A stretch of 64,000 bases of DNA from Gracilibacillus alcaliphilus (lineage in GTDB: Bacteria > Bacillota > Bacilli > Bacillales > Amphibacillaceae), in NCBI RefSeq assembly GCF_016909015.1, contig NZ_JAFBFA010000004.1, positions 1 through 64,000 of the forward strand, in the 5' to 3' direction. The position numbers and the translations under genes were made by a program. This document shows, piece by piece, positions 25,289 to 35,120 of the stretch. The notes below the pieces were generated by a model. It was not told the origin of the DNA, searched no databases, and saw nothing but the letters and a program-made list of their open reading frames with translations. How positions within the stretch are numbered: the first letter of the stretch is position 1; the number at the start of each line of letters is the position of its first letter.

Positions 25289-26998
25289 CTAATCCGTTAA
25301 TCCATCAATTTCTATGGTTTCTACCGTAGCTGTGCCATTATCTAACACTTGTGCTTCTGCCTGAATAGTGTCTCCTTGTTCAAGGAAGATGGCTAACGGA
25401 GCTTTGCTGGCATTAACTGTATAGATGACGGAATCATCTTCTAGTAAAAACTGGACGATTTGTCCTTGTTCTGTCGAATGAACCAACACACGATTAACCA
25501 TACCTTCGATTGTTTCGGTTATAGTATCACCAGTAGCTTGACTATTACCAGGATCTTGCAGCAAGGCCATCCGATAAGCATCTAATGTGGCATTGGCTGT
25601 ATCACCAAACACTGCAAAATCGGAATCATTCGCCTTAATATAGGCATATTGTTTGTGCAGTCCGTTTGGATCTAATACATTCACCACCCATGTCGGGTTC
25701 CCATCAATATTGTATAATACTGGCATATAGCCTTCCCATTTTTTCTCAGGAAACTCTTTATTAACGATTTGTTTCGCCCCTTCACTGTCCATAATACCGT
25801 TGTTTTTCTCCCCACCGTAATAAGTAAGCTCACCTGTACGGGCGTTGACTAGTGTATAACCTAATGCCGAATCGATATTTTTCTTCGGTGAGGTCATGTC
25901 GGTAAAGTAATACATATCACCATTTTCATCAAACATCGGGGTAACACCTGATTCTGAGCCCGATTGGTTTGGTAACTTGACATCCCTTTTACCGAAAATA
26001 CTGTTTAACCAGCCATGAATATACTTGCCGTAATAATTATTGGTCAAGGTAGCCATTTCAGAACTGATCGAACCTTCAATAAAAGCCGGAGCTTCATCGG
26101 TCTTGTAGGCATTCATCTCACCAGTTACAGGGTCAATCACTACTACCTTCAGTTTCTTCAGGTTCGGCTTGTTGGTAATGTGCATCGGCCTATAGATGGT
26201 TTGCACATACCATGGCTTGCCGTTATCATCGACCTCAATTTGTGCTTCTCCGCTTTGTATATACTGCGGATATTTATTATAAATGACACGCTGTACATAC
26301 TTATGAAAGTAGCTGGAGTTGGTATACTTCATGGCCTCTTCTTCAAAACTCGGCTGGGCATTGACATCAGTGGCAGAAATCATAAAATAACCAGCTGTCT
26401 CATTTCCGCGAATAAATTTCCAGAAATCAGCAAATTCAACAGGTGCCACATACACAATCTCATTATCCACTTGTTGTACTTGCAATTTACCTAAATCATA
26501 AAACTGAGGATTCGGCACAACACTCATCGCCTTTTGAATCTTATTGCGTGCAAATTCAGGTGCCACTGTGATCGGTGTTTCATCTTTTGATAACGGTTCT
26601 GCTTCCGCTTCTTCACTGACTTTAATTGTTTTTTGTGACGAGCCTAATACTGCAAAGCCGGCAACAATAACCACGATAAAGGTTAGTAAACCTAATACAT
26701 AGATACCTGCAAGTGGTGTCAGCACTTTTTTCTCTATTAATTTATTGGGCTGCAGCAAAAATATCAATACAGGAACAAGAATAATTGCCACGATTAAATT
26801 AATCATTAACATATTTGGAACAGTAATCGTTGGCATAACAAAATAATTGATCATTACCATAATGATAAAACCAAAAACGAATAGCCATAGTGCGAAATTC
26901 AATACCCGCTTTGGCCGTAATGACGATACCGTCATTATCACTATCACACACAAAAGATATAAAATAAAACTTATTAAGGTTGCTAGTAAGACTCCCAT
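25289..26998 (-). CDS. Large membrane-anchored protein with PepSY-like extracellular repeats
   Basis: 569 residues. Four hydrophobic segments lie in residues 1-125, followed by a long extracytoplasmic region. It contains repeated beta-alpha blocks with GKPWYVQTIYRP, VVIDPVTGEMNAYKTDE, GYTLVNARTGELTYYGGEKN and ADLGD-like motifs that recall PepSY/YpmB-type domains; the last 70 residues form a beta domain with QFLLEDDSVIYTVNAS. No enzyme motif is seen. It is monocistronic, with GGAGG nine bases before the ATG. I do not recognise the exact family; an envelope or sensing role is likely, but the evidence is only topology. Confidence 0.55.
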   Translation of the reverse strand: MGVLLATLISFILYLLCVIVIMTVSSLRPKRVLNFALWLFVFGFIIMVMINYFVMPTITVPNMLMINLIVAIILVPVLIFLLQPNKLIEKKVLTPLAGIYVLGLLTFIVVIVAGFAVLGSSQKTIKVSEEAEAEPLSKDETPITVAPEFARNKIQKAMSVVPNPQFYDLGKLQVQQVDNEIVYVAPVEFADFWKFIRGNETAGYFMISATDVNAQPSFEEEAMKYTNSSYFHKYVQRVIYNKYPQYIQSGEAQIEVDDNGKPWYVQTIYRPMHITNKPNLKKLKVVVIDPVTGEMNAYKTDEAPAFIEGSISSEMATLTNNYYGKYIHGWLNSIFGKRDVKLPNQSGSESGVTPMFDENGDMYYFTDMTSPKKNIDSALGYTLVNARTGELTYYGGEKNNGIMDSEGAKQIVNKEFPEKKWEGYMPVLYNIDGNPTWVVNVLDPNGLHKQYAYIKANDSDFAVFGDTANATLDAYRMALLQDPGNSQATGDTITETIEGMVNRVLVHSTEQGQIVQFLLEDDSVIYTVNASKAPLAIFLEQGDTIQAEAQVLDNGTATVETIEIDGLTD

Positions 26999-27277
26999 TC
27001 ATTTCTTCCTCCCTACTGTTATCTTGTTTACGGGTGAATAAGCAAAAAGGATTCATTTTGTTTCATCACTTCCATAATTCGTTAACATGACCGCTGTTGT
27101 CAGACCATCTGTAAGCTCTTTAAACGAAAATTCCCCTTGAAAAAAGTACAAAAGAATTATCTGCAAAACGGCATCTATAAAAAGAAAACTCCCGCAACAC
27201 AAATGCTCGTTCCTTTAAATTGTTCATAAATTTCACCACTGTATATCCTCTGATAAATCCACAAAGGGCGTGCTAAA

Positions 27278-28048
27278 ATGGCCGTATTATCGATAGTTCG
27301 TGAAACACCCAAAACTTACTCCAGCCACGATCAACTATTCAAAGAATTAATCCATACGTTTTTCGAAGAATTTCTGGAGGAATTTTCCCATGTCGTTCAC
27401 ACTTACCTAGATTTTATATAGATTAAGCCACTTTCAGAAGAAGTGTTTACCGATTTGAATGAAGGAAATGTGCGTCGATTGGATATGGTGTTGGAAACAA
27501 AGCTAAAGGGAAAAGAGGCCGTTATTATTATCCATGTTGAACCACAAAGCTCCCAGCAGACACATTTTCATGAACGGATGTTTCTGTATTTCAACATGTT
27601 GTATAATAAGTATAGAAAACCGATTGTGCCTATCGCCATTTTTAGTTACCAGGAGAACTGGGAACGAGATGAATATACGATGGCATTCCCATTCCACCAT
27701 GTGTTAACTTCCATTATATGTACATGTTCAAAAAGTCCGATGAAAAGGACCAAGAAGTTCAAGGCGGTGCAGCTTGGAGTAGCGGAGCGTATGTTTTAAT
27801 ACGTGAGCAACGGAGAAGCAAGCCAACGCAGAAATTCGACGTGTCCTTTTTATTAGGCTTTTTGAACAACCTCTATATGACCCTTCATTTGCGTAAACAG
27901 AATTGATTGGCGTAACTACATTCAATCGAATAATCCTGTTGCAGCTGCCCTCCTTAGTAAAATGGGATACTCAGAAAAGGAAAAGGTACAAGTCGTTAAA
28001 AATAGCCTGCCATTATTGACGCAAGAAAATTACCATTTTACGTTATAA
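27278..28048 (+). pseudogene. Broken Rpn-family (PD-(D/E)XK) transposase/nuclease gene
   Basis: Frame from ATG 27278 reads MAVLSIVRETPKTYSSHDQLFKELIHTFFEEFLEEF and stops at an in-frame TAG at 27419. It resumes with KPLSEEVFTDLNEGNVRRLDMVLETKLKGKEAVIIIHVEPQSS, which keeps the nuclease core residues (D-E-VEPQ pattern). A 154-bp repeat is inserted at 27720-27873, and the frame continues as VNRIDWRNYIQSNNPVAAALLSKMGYSEKEK up to a stop at 28046-28048, short of the usual C-terminus. It is therefore inactive by at least three lesions: nonsense, insertion and truncation. Confidence 0.9.
27720..27873 (+). repeat. Miniature element, family M, copy A (154 bp)
   Basis: Starts GTACATGTTCAAAAAG, ends CTTTTTGAACAACCTC, and is flanked by the direct repeat TATAT (27715-27719 and 27874-27878). 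The interior GTTCAAGGCGGTGCAGCTT is shared by the other copies. It splits the Rpn-type pseudogene. Confidence 0.9.
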
Positions 28049-28113
28049 CGTACAAAATAATCCCCACCTGGTTTGATGAGGATTTAATCGAGGTTTTGTA
28101 TGATACTGTCCGC

Positions 28114-28893
28114 CTACATTATTGTCATGGCTGTAAGGATGAAGAATACAAAAATAACTAATAGATAACTAACTATGTAATTAAAAAATTGACGATGTAA
28201 GTATTTATGGATCAAATCCACCGTTCTTTCCGATTGAAAAAAAGCCAAGTCCTTGATCATTCGCTTCGAACGATGAATTTGCATCAAATATTGGATCGTC
28301 TCCGCTCCAAAACGAAATATCATATAGCAAAAGAGCACGATGGTACCCGTATTAAGCTGTTCCCACGGCGTACCTAAGTTAGGTCGTCCATATGGCTGTG
28401 TTTCGATTGCAGTGTAGACCATCACAAAGGCAGTAACGTATAAGGCTAGCCAGACTAGCATATTGACTTGTCTCAGAATCCGTTGGAATATATTTGGAGA
28501 AAGGTCCAGACTCATGGCTCCAAGCAGTTTAATGATTCTGGCATAATCGACCATACTGCGGCTCTGCTGGACAGTCTGACTTACGTAATAAGACCACATT
28601 TCCCCATGTATATAAAACCGTGGAGAATAACGGAATTGTATATCCCTCCGTTTCCAAACTGCTTCATTCGCTTGTAATTCTGATCGATTACTCACTTTGA
28701 GAACTCCCTCATCTAACAGCTGGCCTGCTTCCAGCGATTCTTCACTTTCTGCTTGAAAATCCTTGCCTTTCATTGTGAAAAAGCGATCTCGCCGATACCT
28801 TCGCGGACCGCGCTGTCCCCATAACAGGGCAATAAGGTAAGCCGAAAAGATCATAAAAATTACAGGTAAAGGAATAATCCCCCAAAACAGCAT
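28114..28893 (-). CDS. Uncharacterised membrane protein
   Basis: 259 residues from ATG 28893, which has AAAGGGG eight bases upstream. One hydrophobic segment lies at residues 4-25, a cytoplasmic-type stretch with WGQRGPRRYRRDRFF follows, then three or more hydrophobic segments from about 145 to 259. No catalytic motif. The neighbours are a pseudogene and a gap, so no context helps. Its C-terminal region overlaps the tail of the degraded transposase locus. It may be a lineage-specific protein. Confidence 0.55.
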   Translation of the reverse strand: MLFWGIIPLPVIFMIFSAYLIALLWGQRGPRRYRRDRFFTMKGKDFQAESEESLEAGQLLDEGVLKVSNRSELQANEAVWKRRDIQFRYSPRFYIHGEMWSYYVSQTVQQSRSMVDYARIIKLLGAMSLDLSPNIFQRILRQVNMLVWLALYVTAFVMVYTAIETQPYGRPNLGTPWEQLNTGTIVLFCYMIFRFGAETIQYLMQIHRSKRMIKDLAFFQSERTVDLIHKYLHRQFFNYIVSYLLVIFVFFILTAMTIM

Positions 28894-29264
28894 CCTTCAT
28901 TCCCCTTTCAATTACCAGCCTGTAGTTTTTCGGTCTCTATTACACAAACACTACTAGCTTACCATATTAAAGTCCTTTGATGCCAAAAATAATGATAGCT
29001 TAGTTTGCTGCAGTCATTATCCAACACAAAATAATCTGACGATAGGATTTCGTGAATATCTTCGAATACTAATATATCAACAATTAGCTATACCTGATTT
29101 CTCTTCAAAAACTTAACCAAACAGAGAACAGCTGAGGCTAATGATGAAGAGACCTTACCAAGCTTAATCCTATACTCCCAAATAGATAGAATTGGCTCTC
29201 TCGTTTATCAGGAGCGACCTATGGATTTGAAGCTTCTTGCGAAACACAGGCGCATCCATACTCC
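28894..29264. other. Intergenic gap before the permease gene
   Basis: About 370 bp; no gene, riboswitch or clear terminator seen. Confidence 0.3.
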
Positions 29265-30101
29265 CTACTGATCATAAATATCTTTATTTGTTTGGGTTCG
29301 ATTAATTCTTGCAAAGTCTACTTTTGTAAAGGTAACTGTGGAAAGAACTAAGAATAAGAGCCCGAACAATAACACGACGAAAAAACTAATTTGCGGCGTG
29401 ATGATGATGTTACTTATCTTAAATGCCAGTTGATCAGAGACTAAATCATTTACAGGCTGTGATAATTTTTCCAGAGTCAATGCTCTGAAAAAGGAAGCGG
29501 CATATGTCATCGGATTCAGAAAAGCGATATATTGCAAACCAATGGGTAACAGGCTAAGTGGTACATACACTCCGCACAGGAATGTAATCGGCGTTGTAAA
29601 TGCGACAGATGTGATCTGAAAAGTTTGTGAATTTTTAACGGACATCGCTAAAAACAAACCAAAAGCCGAAAATACAAGACCAACAAATATCATGGTTGCT
29701 ACAACAGCTAATGGCGTCAATACGGAATCATACCTCAATCCGATAAAGTAGCCTACTATCAAAATAAGTATTCCTTGAAACGTAGCAATAATTGTCGAGG
29801 ATAAAATTTGACCAATGACTATTTGCACTCTTTTTGCTGGACTTACAAGCACTTCCTTCATATACCCCGATACTATATCATCAATCGTTGACGTGGCTAT
29901 ATTCAATGATGTCTGAAATACAACAATGATAATAATCCCTGCTAATACATAGCTGATTGGATCAGAAATGGCGGTACTCTTAAAAATGGTGCTTAACAAA
30001 TATAAATAAAAGAAAGGCACGATTAAAACTAAAATTAACTGCACTCGATTTCTTAGAAATAACTTGATATTTCTCATGCATAATGCTGATATAATCCGCA
30101 T
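29265..30101 (-). CDS. ABC-2-type transporter permease
   Basis: 278 residues with six hydrophobic segments and the loop PAKRVQIVIGQI typical of ABC-2 permeases; a conserved FLNPMTYAASFFRAL lies near residue 200. It is the last gene of a three-gene operon after the HU-like and ATPase genes, with GGGAG before the ATG and a 6-bp gap to the ATPase gene. Daunorubicin- and bacteriocin-type exporters share this layout, but the cargo is unknown. The operon carries a TetR-type operator at 31253-31283. Confidence 0.85.
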   Translation of the reverse strand: MRIISALCMRNIKLFLRNRVQLILVLIVPFFYLYLLSTIFKSTAISDPISYVLAGIIIIVVFQTSLNIATSTIDDIVSGYMKEVLVSPAKRVQIVIGQILSSTIIATFQGILILIVGYFIGLRYDSVLTPLAVVATMIFVGLVFSAFGLFLAMSVKNSQTFQITSVAFTTPITFLCGVYVPLSLLPIGLQYIAFLNPMTYAASFFRALTLEKLSQPVNDLVSDQLAFKISNIIITPQISFFVVLLFGLLFLVLSTVTFTKVDFARINRTQTNKDIYDQ

Positions 30102-30107
30102 GTAACT

Positions 30108-31022
30108 TCACTCCCTTATCTCCTTGCCAGTGATTTCGAGAAAAACATCATTTAACGTCCCTTTACGAATCTCCAGATCTATCATCGATAATTGATGCTC
30201 ACTAACAATTCTTGTCAATTTAGATAAGTCATTCATCTCTAGACAAAAACGCTGCTTCTCTTTGGTATACGTCACAGCATACTTCTCAAGTAACTCACTT
30301 AATTGCTTTGGATCTGAACTAGCAATGACTGCTTTATCACAAGTATACTGTTTTTTTAATGCTTCTGGATGATCGAAAGCAATGATTTTGCCATAATCCA
30401 TTATCGCCACTCTATTGCTAATCTCAGCTTCATCCATATAATGTGTCGTCAAAAATATCGTTATATCTTTCTCTTTTTGTAATTTAACAAGATAGTCCCA
30501 TATATTTGCCCTTGTTTGTGGATCTAAACCTGTAGTCGGTTCATCCAAAAACAACACTTTCGGCAAATGCAGCAAACTGCGGGCTATTTCCACACGACGC
30601 TTCATTCCACCCGATAAGCTATTTGTCATTGCCTTTCTCCATTTGGTTAAGTCAACTAAATGGAGCACAAAATCAATTCTCTCGTTCATAACGGACTTAG
30701 GTACACGATAAAAGTGACAATGCATTTTTAAATTTTCTTCTACCGTCATTTTAACGTCAAGAGTCTGCTCCTGAAAGACGACACCTATCACACTGCGAAT
30801 ATAGTCTTTATGCTGATCAATTTCTTTTCCATCAATCATTAACGAGCCTGAAGTCTTTTCAAGTATCGTACAAAGTGTGTTGATAGTTGTACTTTTTCCC
30901 GCTCCATTAGGACCTAAGAAGGCAAAAATGCTGCCTCTTTCTACCTCAAAAGAAACATTATCAACTGCATGGAATTCCCGATATTTTTTGGTGAAATTCT
31001 TTACTGCAATTATTGGAGACAT
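30108..31022 (-). CDS. ABC transporter ATPase (DrrA/CcmA-like)
   Basis: 304 residues. Walker A GPNGAGKST at about residue 37, Q-loop GVVFQEQTL, signature LSGGMKRRVEIARSLLH, Walker B VLFLDEPTTGLDP, H-loop TTHYMDEAE. The C-terminal third is the DrrA-type domain. It pairs with the permease directly downstream; the stop of the 62-residue gene upstream coincides with its ATG region. AGGAGAGG precedes the start. This is likely a drug or lipid exporter; the paired ABC system at 31387-34464 shares its operator. Confidence 0.9.
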   Translation of the reverse strand: MSPIIAVKNFTKKYREFHAVDNVSFEVERGSIFAFLGPNGAGKSTTINTLCTILEKTSGSLMIDGKEIDQHKDYIRSVIGVVFQEQTLDVKMTVEENLKMHCHFYRVPKSVMNERIDFVLHLVDLTKWRKAMTNSLSGGMKRRVEIARSLLHLPKVLFLDEPTTGLDPQTRANIWDYLVKLQKEKDITIFLTTHYMDEAEISNRVAIMDYGKIIAFDHPEALKKQYTCDKAVIASSDPKQLSELLEKYAVTYTKEKQRFCLEMNDLSKLTRIVSEHQLSMIDLEIRKGTLNDVFLEITGKEIRE

Positions 31023-31210
31023 TATGAACCTCTCCTTTTGTTAAAATAAGAGATCAACTTATAAATTTTATCCAATGCATTTCCTGCACTTGAGGAATTT
31101 GCTAACTCCTCTTCTAAAACTTCCTCCAAGCCAGCCAGTACCTTTGCACAATCATTGGGATGAACCCCAGTGTTTGCTGATATTTTTTCAACTAGTTTCC
31201 CATTATTCAT
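31022..31210 (-). CDS. 62-residue HU-like helical protein at the head of an ABC operon
   Basis: The product starts MNNGKLVEKISANTGVHPND and has the helical pattern of the N-terminal part of HU/IHF proteins, without the DNA-clamping beta arms. Its stop overlaps the ATPase start, so translation is coupled. GGAGAAAC precedes the ATG. The resemblance to HU is by eye and could be chance; it might instead be a small regulatory or folding factor specific to this operon. It is the first gene behind the TetR-type operator. Confidence 0.55.
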   Translation of the reverse strand: MNNGKLVEKISANTGVHPNDCAKVLAGLEEVLEEELANSSSAGNALDKIYKLISYFNKRRGS

Positions 31211-31252
31211 TTTTGTTTCTCCTTTACCATAAGTTTTAAATCAACCTCTCAA

Positions 31253-31283
31253 CTTAAATAGACTGACTGCCGGTCTATTTAAG
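31253..31283. promoter_or_regulatory. TetR-type operator in front of the HU-like/ABC operon
   Basis: Perfect 11-bp inverted repeat CTTAAATAGAC / GTCTATTTAAG with 9-bp centre TGACTGCCG. The core TAGACTGACTGCCGGTCTA matches TAGACCGACTGTCTGTCTA at 35121-35139 at 15 of 19 positions. Confidence 0.85.
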
Positions 31284-31386
31284 ACGATTGGAAATAAGAT
31301 ATCTAATTTATTTGTAAGTTTAGAGAATAGGCTATCCCATTACCAACCAAATCCTTTTTCACAAAATCTCGTTCTACTGAAAAAAG

Positions 31387-32145
31387 CTACATTTCTACCT
31401 GAAGCATTTTTTTCGTCACTCTTTCCGTTCGGTTCTCTATAGCTTGATTAGACAACTTGCCTAGTTGCAATTCATCAACGATTTGCCCATCTTTCATAAA
31501 TAACACGCGTTCACTTTGAGCTGCTACCTTCGCATCATGTGTGACCAGCATAATCGTAGTACCTTCTTGATTAGTCTGAAGGAATTGATCCATAATTTCT
31601 TGGGCAGACTTTGAATTTAAAGCACCTGTAGGTTCATCACCAAAGATGATTTTCGGTTCATTGATTAATGCACGGCAAATACCCGCTCTTTGCAGTTGTC
31701 CGCCGGAAACTTGATGCGTCATTCGATCGGCCAAGTCACCGATCCCTGTTCGTTCCAATAACTGCTGTGCCTTATTTGTTAATGCTTTTACCTGTTTTCG
31801 GTTGTCCCGCATCGAAGGAAGTATAATATTATCTATGATCGTTAAATTTTTTAAAAAAGCGGGCTGTTGAAAGACAAACCCCATTTGCTGCCGGCGAATA
31901 TCCGCGAGTTCTGCTTCTCCACATTCAGTAAGGTTATGATGGATAAATGCTACCTTTCCGCTGTCAACTGTATCCATACCGCTTAGGGTGTAGAGTAAAG
32001 TTGATTTTCCTGATCCAGAAGGCCCCATAACAGCAATAAACTCTCCCTCATAAATGGTGACAGATACATCTCGTAAAACCTTGATTGATTCTTTTTCAGC
32101 AGTAAAAGATTTATGAATTCGTTGACCATCAATTATTTTTTTCAT
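31387..32145 (-). CDS. ABC transporter ATPase (LolD/MacB/FtsE-type)
   Basis: 252 residues. Walker A GPSGSGKSTLL at about residue 42, Q-loop MGFVFQQPAFL, signature VSGGQLQRAGICRAL, Walker B IIFGDEPTGALN and H-loop THDAKVAA. This is the ATPase type that works with FtsX/MacB-like permeases. It sits 3 bp from the permease stop with AAAGGAGT in front. Such systems do not move a cargo through a pore but act as mechanotransducers or export lipids and antibiotics. The full operon is tetR-permease-ATPase. Confidence 0.9.
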   Translation of the reverse strand: MKKIIDGQRIHKSFTAEKESIKVLRDVSVTIYEGEFIAVMGPSGSGKSTLLYTLSGMDTVDSGKVAFIHHNLTECGEAELADIRRQQMGFVFQQPAFLKNLTIIDNIILPSMRDNRKQVKALTNKAQQLLERTGIGDLADRMTHQVSGGQLQRAGICRALINEPKIIFGDEPTGALNSKSAQEIMDQFLQTNQEGTTIMLVTHDAKVAAQSERVLFMKDGQIVDELQLGKLSNQAIENRTERVTKKMLQVEM

Positions 32146-32148
32146 AAT

Positions 32149-34464
32149 TTACTCCTTTACATTTTCTGCAATCTTTATTTTTCCAGCTTGACTGGTTCCC
32201 AAATTAGTGGCTAATAAGGTGACAAACAGCATTAATATCGGAAAATTCAAATAAATGAATGGGTGGCTAACAAATGTTAGTGCATCGACACCAAAAGAAG
32301 AAATAGCCATTCCTGCAATTGTTTCCCCAACGGTATTTGCCAAGATACTTCCTCCAGTAACACCGATGACTAAAATGAAAATGCCACGAGCTGCATATTG
32401 TTTAGATAGATCCTGATTAGTAAAACCAATTGCTTTTAATATCGCAATGGCTGACCGATCTTTGGCTACCAGTAATTTCATAAACAATAAACTTACTAGT
32501 CCTGTAATAAATAAAGCCACTATCAAAGCAATATTCGCTGCTGTTTTAATGGAAGCCATCGTGGTGCCGAATACTTGTTGCTTATGATTGTGCGTATCTG
32601 TTACTTTGACAAAAGGTAAAGCTTGCGATATTTCTTCAGTTTTAATAGCAATCTGATCAGCATTGTCAAGCTTGATATAATAATTTAGCCACATCGTTGG
32701 AGCACTTTCCGCTGTGAAAGTTGCTTTGGCTGTCTTGCCGCCATTAAAAATATTAGAGTAAATCCCCGAAACAATAAAGCTCTCCAAACCGTTTTCAGTA
32801 ATGATCTCTATTGTATCGCCCACTTGCTTTCCAAATTCGGCAGCATTCAGTGAAGATAAGGCAATTTCATTAGGCTGTGCTGGTGCTTTTCCTGTATTAT
32901 ATTCAATTGGAAATGCAGAGTGGTCTCCGAGTTCAACTAGTATTTTTTCTTCAGAGCCGTCTTCTTTCTTTGCTTTAAGCGATTTAGAGGTAATTTGGAC
33001 AACCTGAGCGATCGTCGCGTCCTTATTTAGAAAATCGTCGACTTGCCGTTCGTTTTCCGTAAGTTCATCGGATGGATACATACTGACCATCAAGTCCAAT
33101 TCTCCAAATCCAAGATATTTTGTAAACGATGGGGAGGACACAGTCTGATACGTGTTCCACGGTACAATCATAATAAAACAGGACAGCAACAGCACAATAA
33201 GCATCGTTGCATATAGCTTTTTCCGGGAAAGGACATCCTTTACTCCTAAAAATATATTAATAGGTAGGAGTCTATTTTTACTGAGAAAAGGATATTTTTT
33301 TCGGCTGCTTTTTTCTCCTGGGCTGCCATTGCGGAGAGCTGAAGCCGCAGAGATGGTTCGAAATCGTCTTAACAAGAAATGAATGTAGCCAATAACTAAC
33401 AGAAAAACTACTATACTTCCAAAGATAGCAAGCAGCATACTCCAGCTGGCATATTGACTTTCTCCCATATAGAGCCGAATATTCGCTAATAACGGGTCAC
33501 TGAAAATAAAAGACAGCATTAAACCGCTCAAACAACCTGCCAAAGCAACTGCTGCATATTTGGCTAGATAAATTTTTTTGATATCGGCTAATCGTAAACC
33601 AATTGCCTTCATTGTTCCAATTTCTCGGTAGTCCTCTTCTATTTTGGTTAATAGGGTAAATCGAATACACATAAAAGCAATGATTACTATGAGAAATCCC
33701 ACCAACAGGATTATCGCAATCATAATCCCATCAGACAGTCCATTAATGATTTTAAACAAAGAGCTGGTTAATGTCGGACCGTTGGTTTCTAAACCCTCAG
33801 CTGCATATGCTGTTTCAAATTGATTGATTCTGGATCTATCTTTCAGCTGAAATTCAATCAAATATTCAAGCGTTCCTTCAGACTGTAATTCTTGATAATC
33901 CTTTTCGTTTACCAAAAAACGTTTTGACGAAGCTAAAGGGGAATTCATTTGTCCATCTCTAAGGAAACCTGCAATGATAAACTCTTTCCCGGCAATGATT
34001 GCTTGTTCTCCAATCTGGGCTGTTCCGTCTTTCAGATAACCGATCGGCACATACAATTCACCTACTGCTGGTTGGATAGGCTGACCGTCCATGTCAATCA
34101 GGTAATCAAAATATGGACTTTGTGTGGTAAAGCCATTGTCTTGAATATTATCGATCAGATTATTGTCACCTAATTGAATCTTTGATCCAATAATATTTAA
34201 AAAATCCAGCACTTGATAAGCTTTTACATTCTCATGTCCTGCTGCAAAATTTTCCAGTCGCTCTTGATCTAGATCACCGCTGTGCATTTGTAAGAAATCC
34301 GGCACTTGCGTCTGCTTTGTTAATGTATCGATCGAGCCGACGAGATTAATGGTTAAAATGGATACTAAACTTACAAGTGCTGTCGCAGCAGTAATGAATA
34401 ACATCGTCGTAAAACTAATCAGCTTATTCCTTAATAGGTCATTACGTATCATGCGCAAATACAT
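32149..34464 (-). CDS. FtsX/MacB-type ABC permease (large, two FtsX domains)
   Basis: 771 residues with an N-terminal transmembrane helix, an extracytoplasmic domain (about residues 45-240), three helices with FtsX motif MKAIGLRLADIKKIYLAKYA near 290, a second extracytoplasmic domain (about 440-650), and three C-terminal helices with AILKAIGFTNQDLSKQYAARG. Double FtsX layout is that of bacitracin/drug-type (BceB-like) or lipoprotein exporters. GAGG lies in front of the start. The gene sits between tetR and the ATPase gene in one minus-strand operon. Confidence 0.85.
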   Translation of the reverse strand: MYLRMIRNDLLRNKLISFTTMLFITAATALVSLVSILTINLVGSIDTLTKQTQVPDFLQMHSGDLDQERLENFAAGHENVKAYQVLDFLNIIGSKIQLGDNNLIDNIQDNGFTTQSPYFDYLIDMDGQPIQPAVGELYVPIGYLKDGTAQIGEQAIIAGKEFIIAGFLRDGQMNSPLASSKRFLVNEKDYQELQSEGTLEYLIEFQLKDRSRINQFETAYAAEGLETNGPTLTSSLFKIINGLSDGIMIAIILLVGFLIVIIAFMCIRFTLLTKIEEDYREIGTMKAIGLRLADIKKIYLAKYAAVALAGCLSGLMLSFIFSDPLLANIRLYMGESQYASWSMLLAIFGSIVVFLLVIGYIHFLLRRFRTISAASALRNGSPGEKSSRKKYPFLSKNRLLPINIFLGVKDVLSRKKLYATMLIVLLLSCFIMIVPWNTYQTVSSPSFTKYLGFGELDLMVSMYPSDELTENERQVDDFLNKDATIAQVVQITSKSLKAKKEDGSEEKILVELGDHSAFPIEYNTGKAPAQPNEIALSSLNAAEFGKQVGDTIEIITENGLESFIVSGIYSNIFNGGKTAKATFTAESAPTMWLNYYIKLDNADQIAIKTEEISQALPFVKVTDTHNHKQQVFGTTMASIKTAANIALIVALFITGLVSLLFMKLLVAKDRSAIAILKAIGFTNQDLSKQYAARGIFILVIGVTGGSILANTVGETIAGMAISSFGVDALTFVSHPFIYLNFPILMLFVTLLATNLGTSQAGKIKIAENVKE

Positions 34465-34474
34465 ATCTTTTCCT

Positions 34475-35107
34475 CTATTCTTTTGCTAGAATTTTCATCA
34501 ACTGTTGACTAATCACCCCTTGTTCTGTTCCAAACAGTCTTTCTGCATTACTGGCAAAAGCCATCATTCGTTGTAACTGCTCCGCTTGCGTTAATTCAAT
34601 TGTCGCCTCATCAAAAATAGTAGCAGCATACACCAGCAACATCTCCACACTTTCGTAAGGATAATCAGTTTGAAAAATACCTTCTTCTAGTCCATCTTCG
34701 ATAATCTTTGCAAAAATCGGTGTAATTTCGGTAAATAACAGCTTCTGGATCTTCTGGTGCATCAGGGCATTTTGCGGTTTATGAATATGTGTCATTAGTT
34801 CTTCAGAGACAGATCCACTCATATTTAGTGAAGTAATCGCCATAAAAAATCGTTCGATAACAGGTATTTCCTTATTAGCAGCAATTGCTTGTGTCCAATC
34901 AATCATTTTTTCGTTATAGCGCTTGATAATTCCATCCATAATTGCCTCTTTGCTTTCAAAATGATAATATAAGGTGCCTCTAGCAATTCCAACCTTTTTC
35001 AAAATGTCCTTCGTACTTGTGTCATCATAGCCCTGTTCATTAAATAATGCTTCCGCTACATCTAAAATTTCATTTCTTCTTTCTTGTGCTCCCTTGACTA
35101 CTCTCAT
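34475..35107 (-). CDS. TetR-family repressor
   Basis: 210 residues. The N-terminal helix-turn-helix covers residues 9-55 with YDDTSTKDILKKVGIARGTLYYHF; the remainder is a helical ligand-binding domain. It heads the operon with the FtsX permease and the ATPase, which suggests self-regulation. A 19-bp operator with the same core lies just in front of it (35121-35139) and at 31253-31283 before the neighbouring ABC operon, so it probably controls both. GGGGGCG precedes the ATG. The inducer is unknown. Confidence 0.9.
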   Translation of the reverse strand: MRVVKGAQERRNEILDVAEALFNEQGYDDTSTKDILKKVGIARGTLYYHFESKEAIMDGIIKRYNEKMIDWTQAIAANKEIPVIERFFMAITSLNMSGSVSEELMTHIHKPQNALMHQKIQKLLFTEITPIFAKIIEDGLEEGIFQTDYPYESVEMLLVYAATIFDEATIELTQAEQLQRMMAFASNAERLFGTEQGVISQQLMKILAKE

Positions 35108-35120
35108 CGATATCGCCCCC

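Noticed and set aside
28050..28160. Extension of the pseudogene product (frame IIPTWFDEDLIEVLYDTVRL)
   Set aside because: It is out of frame after a stop, does not resemble the Rpn C-terminus and overlaps a real minus-strand gene.
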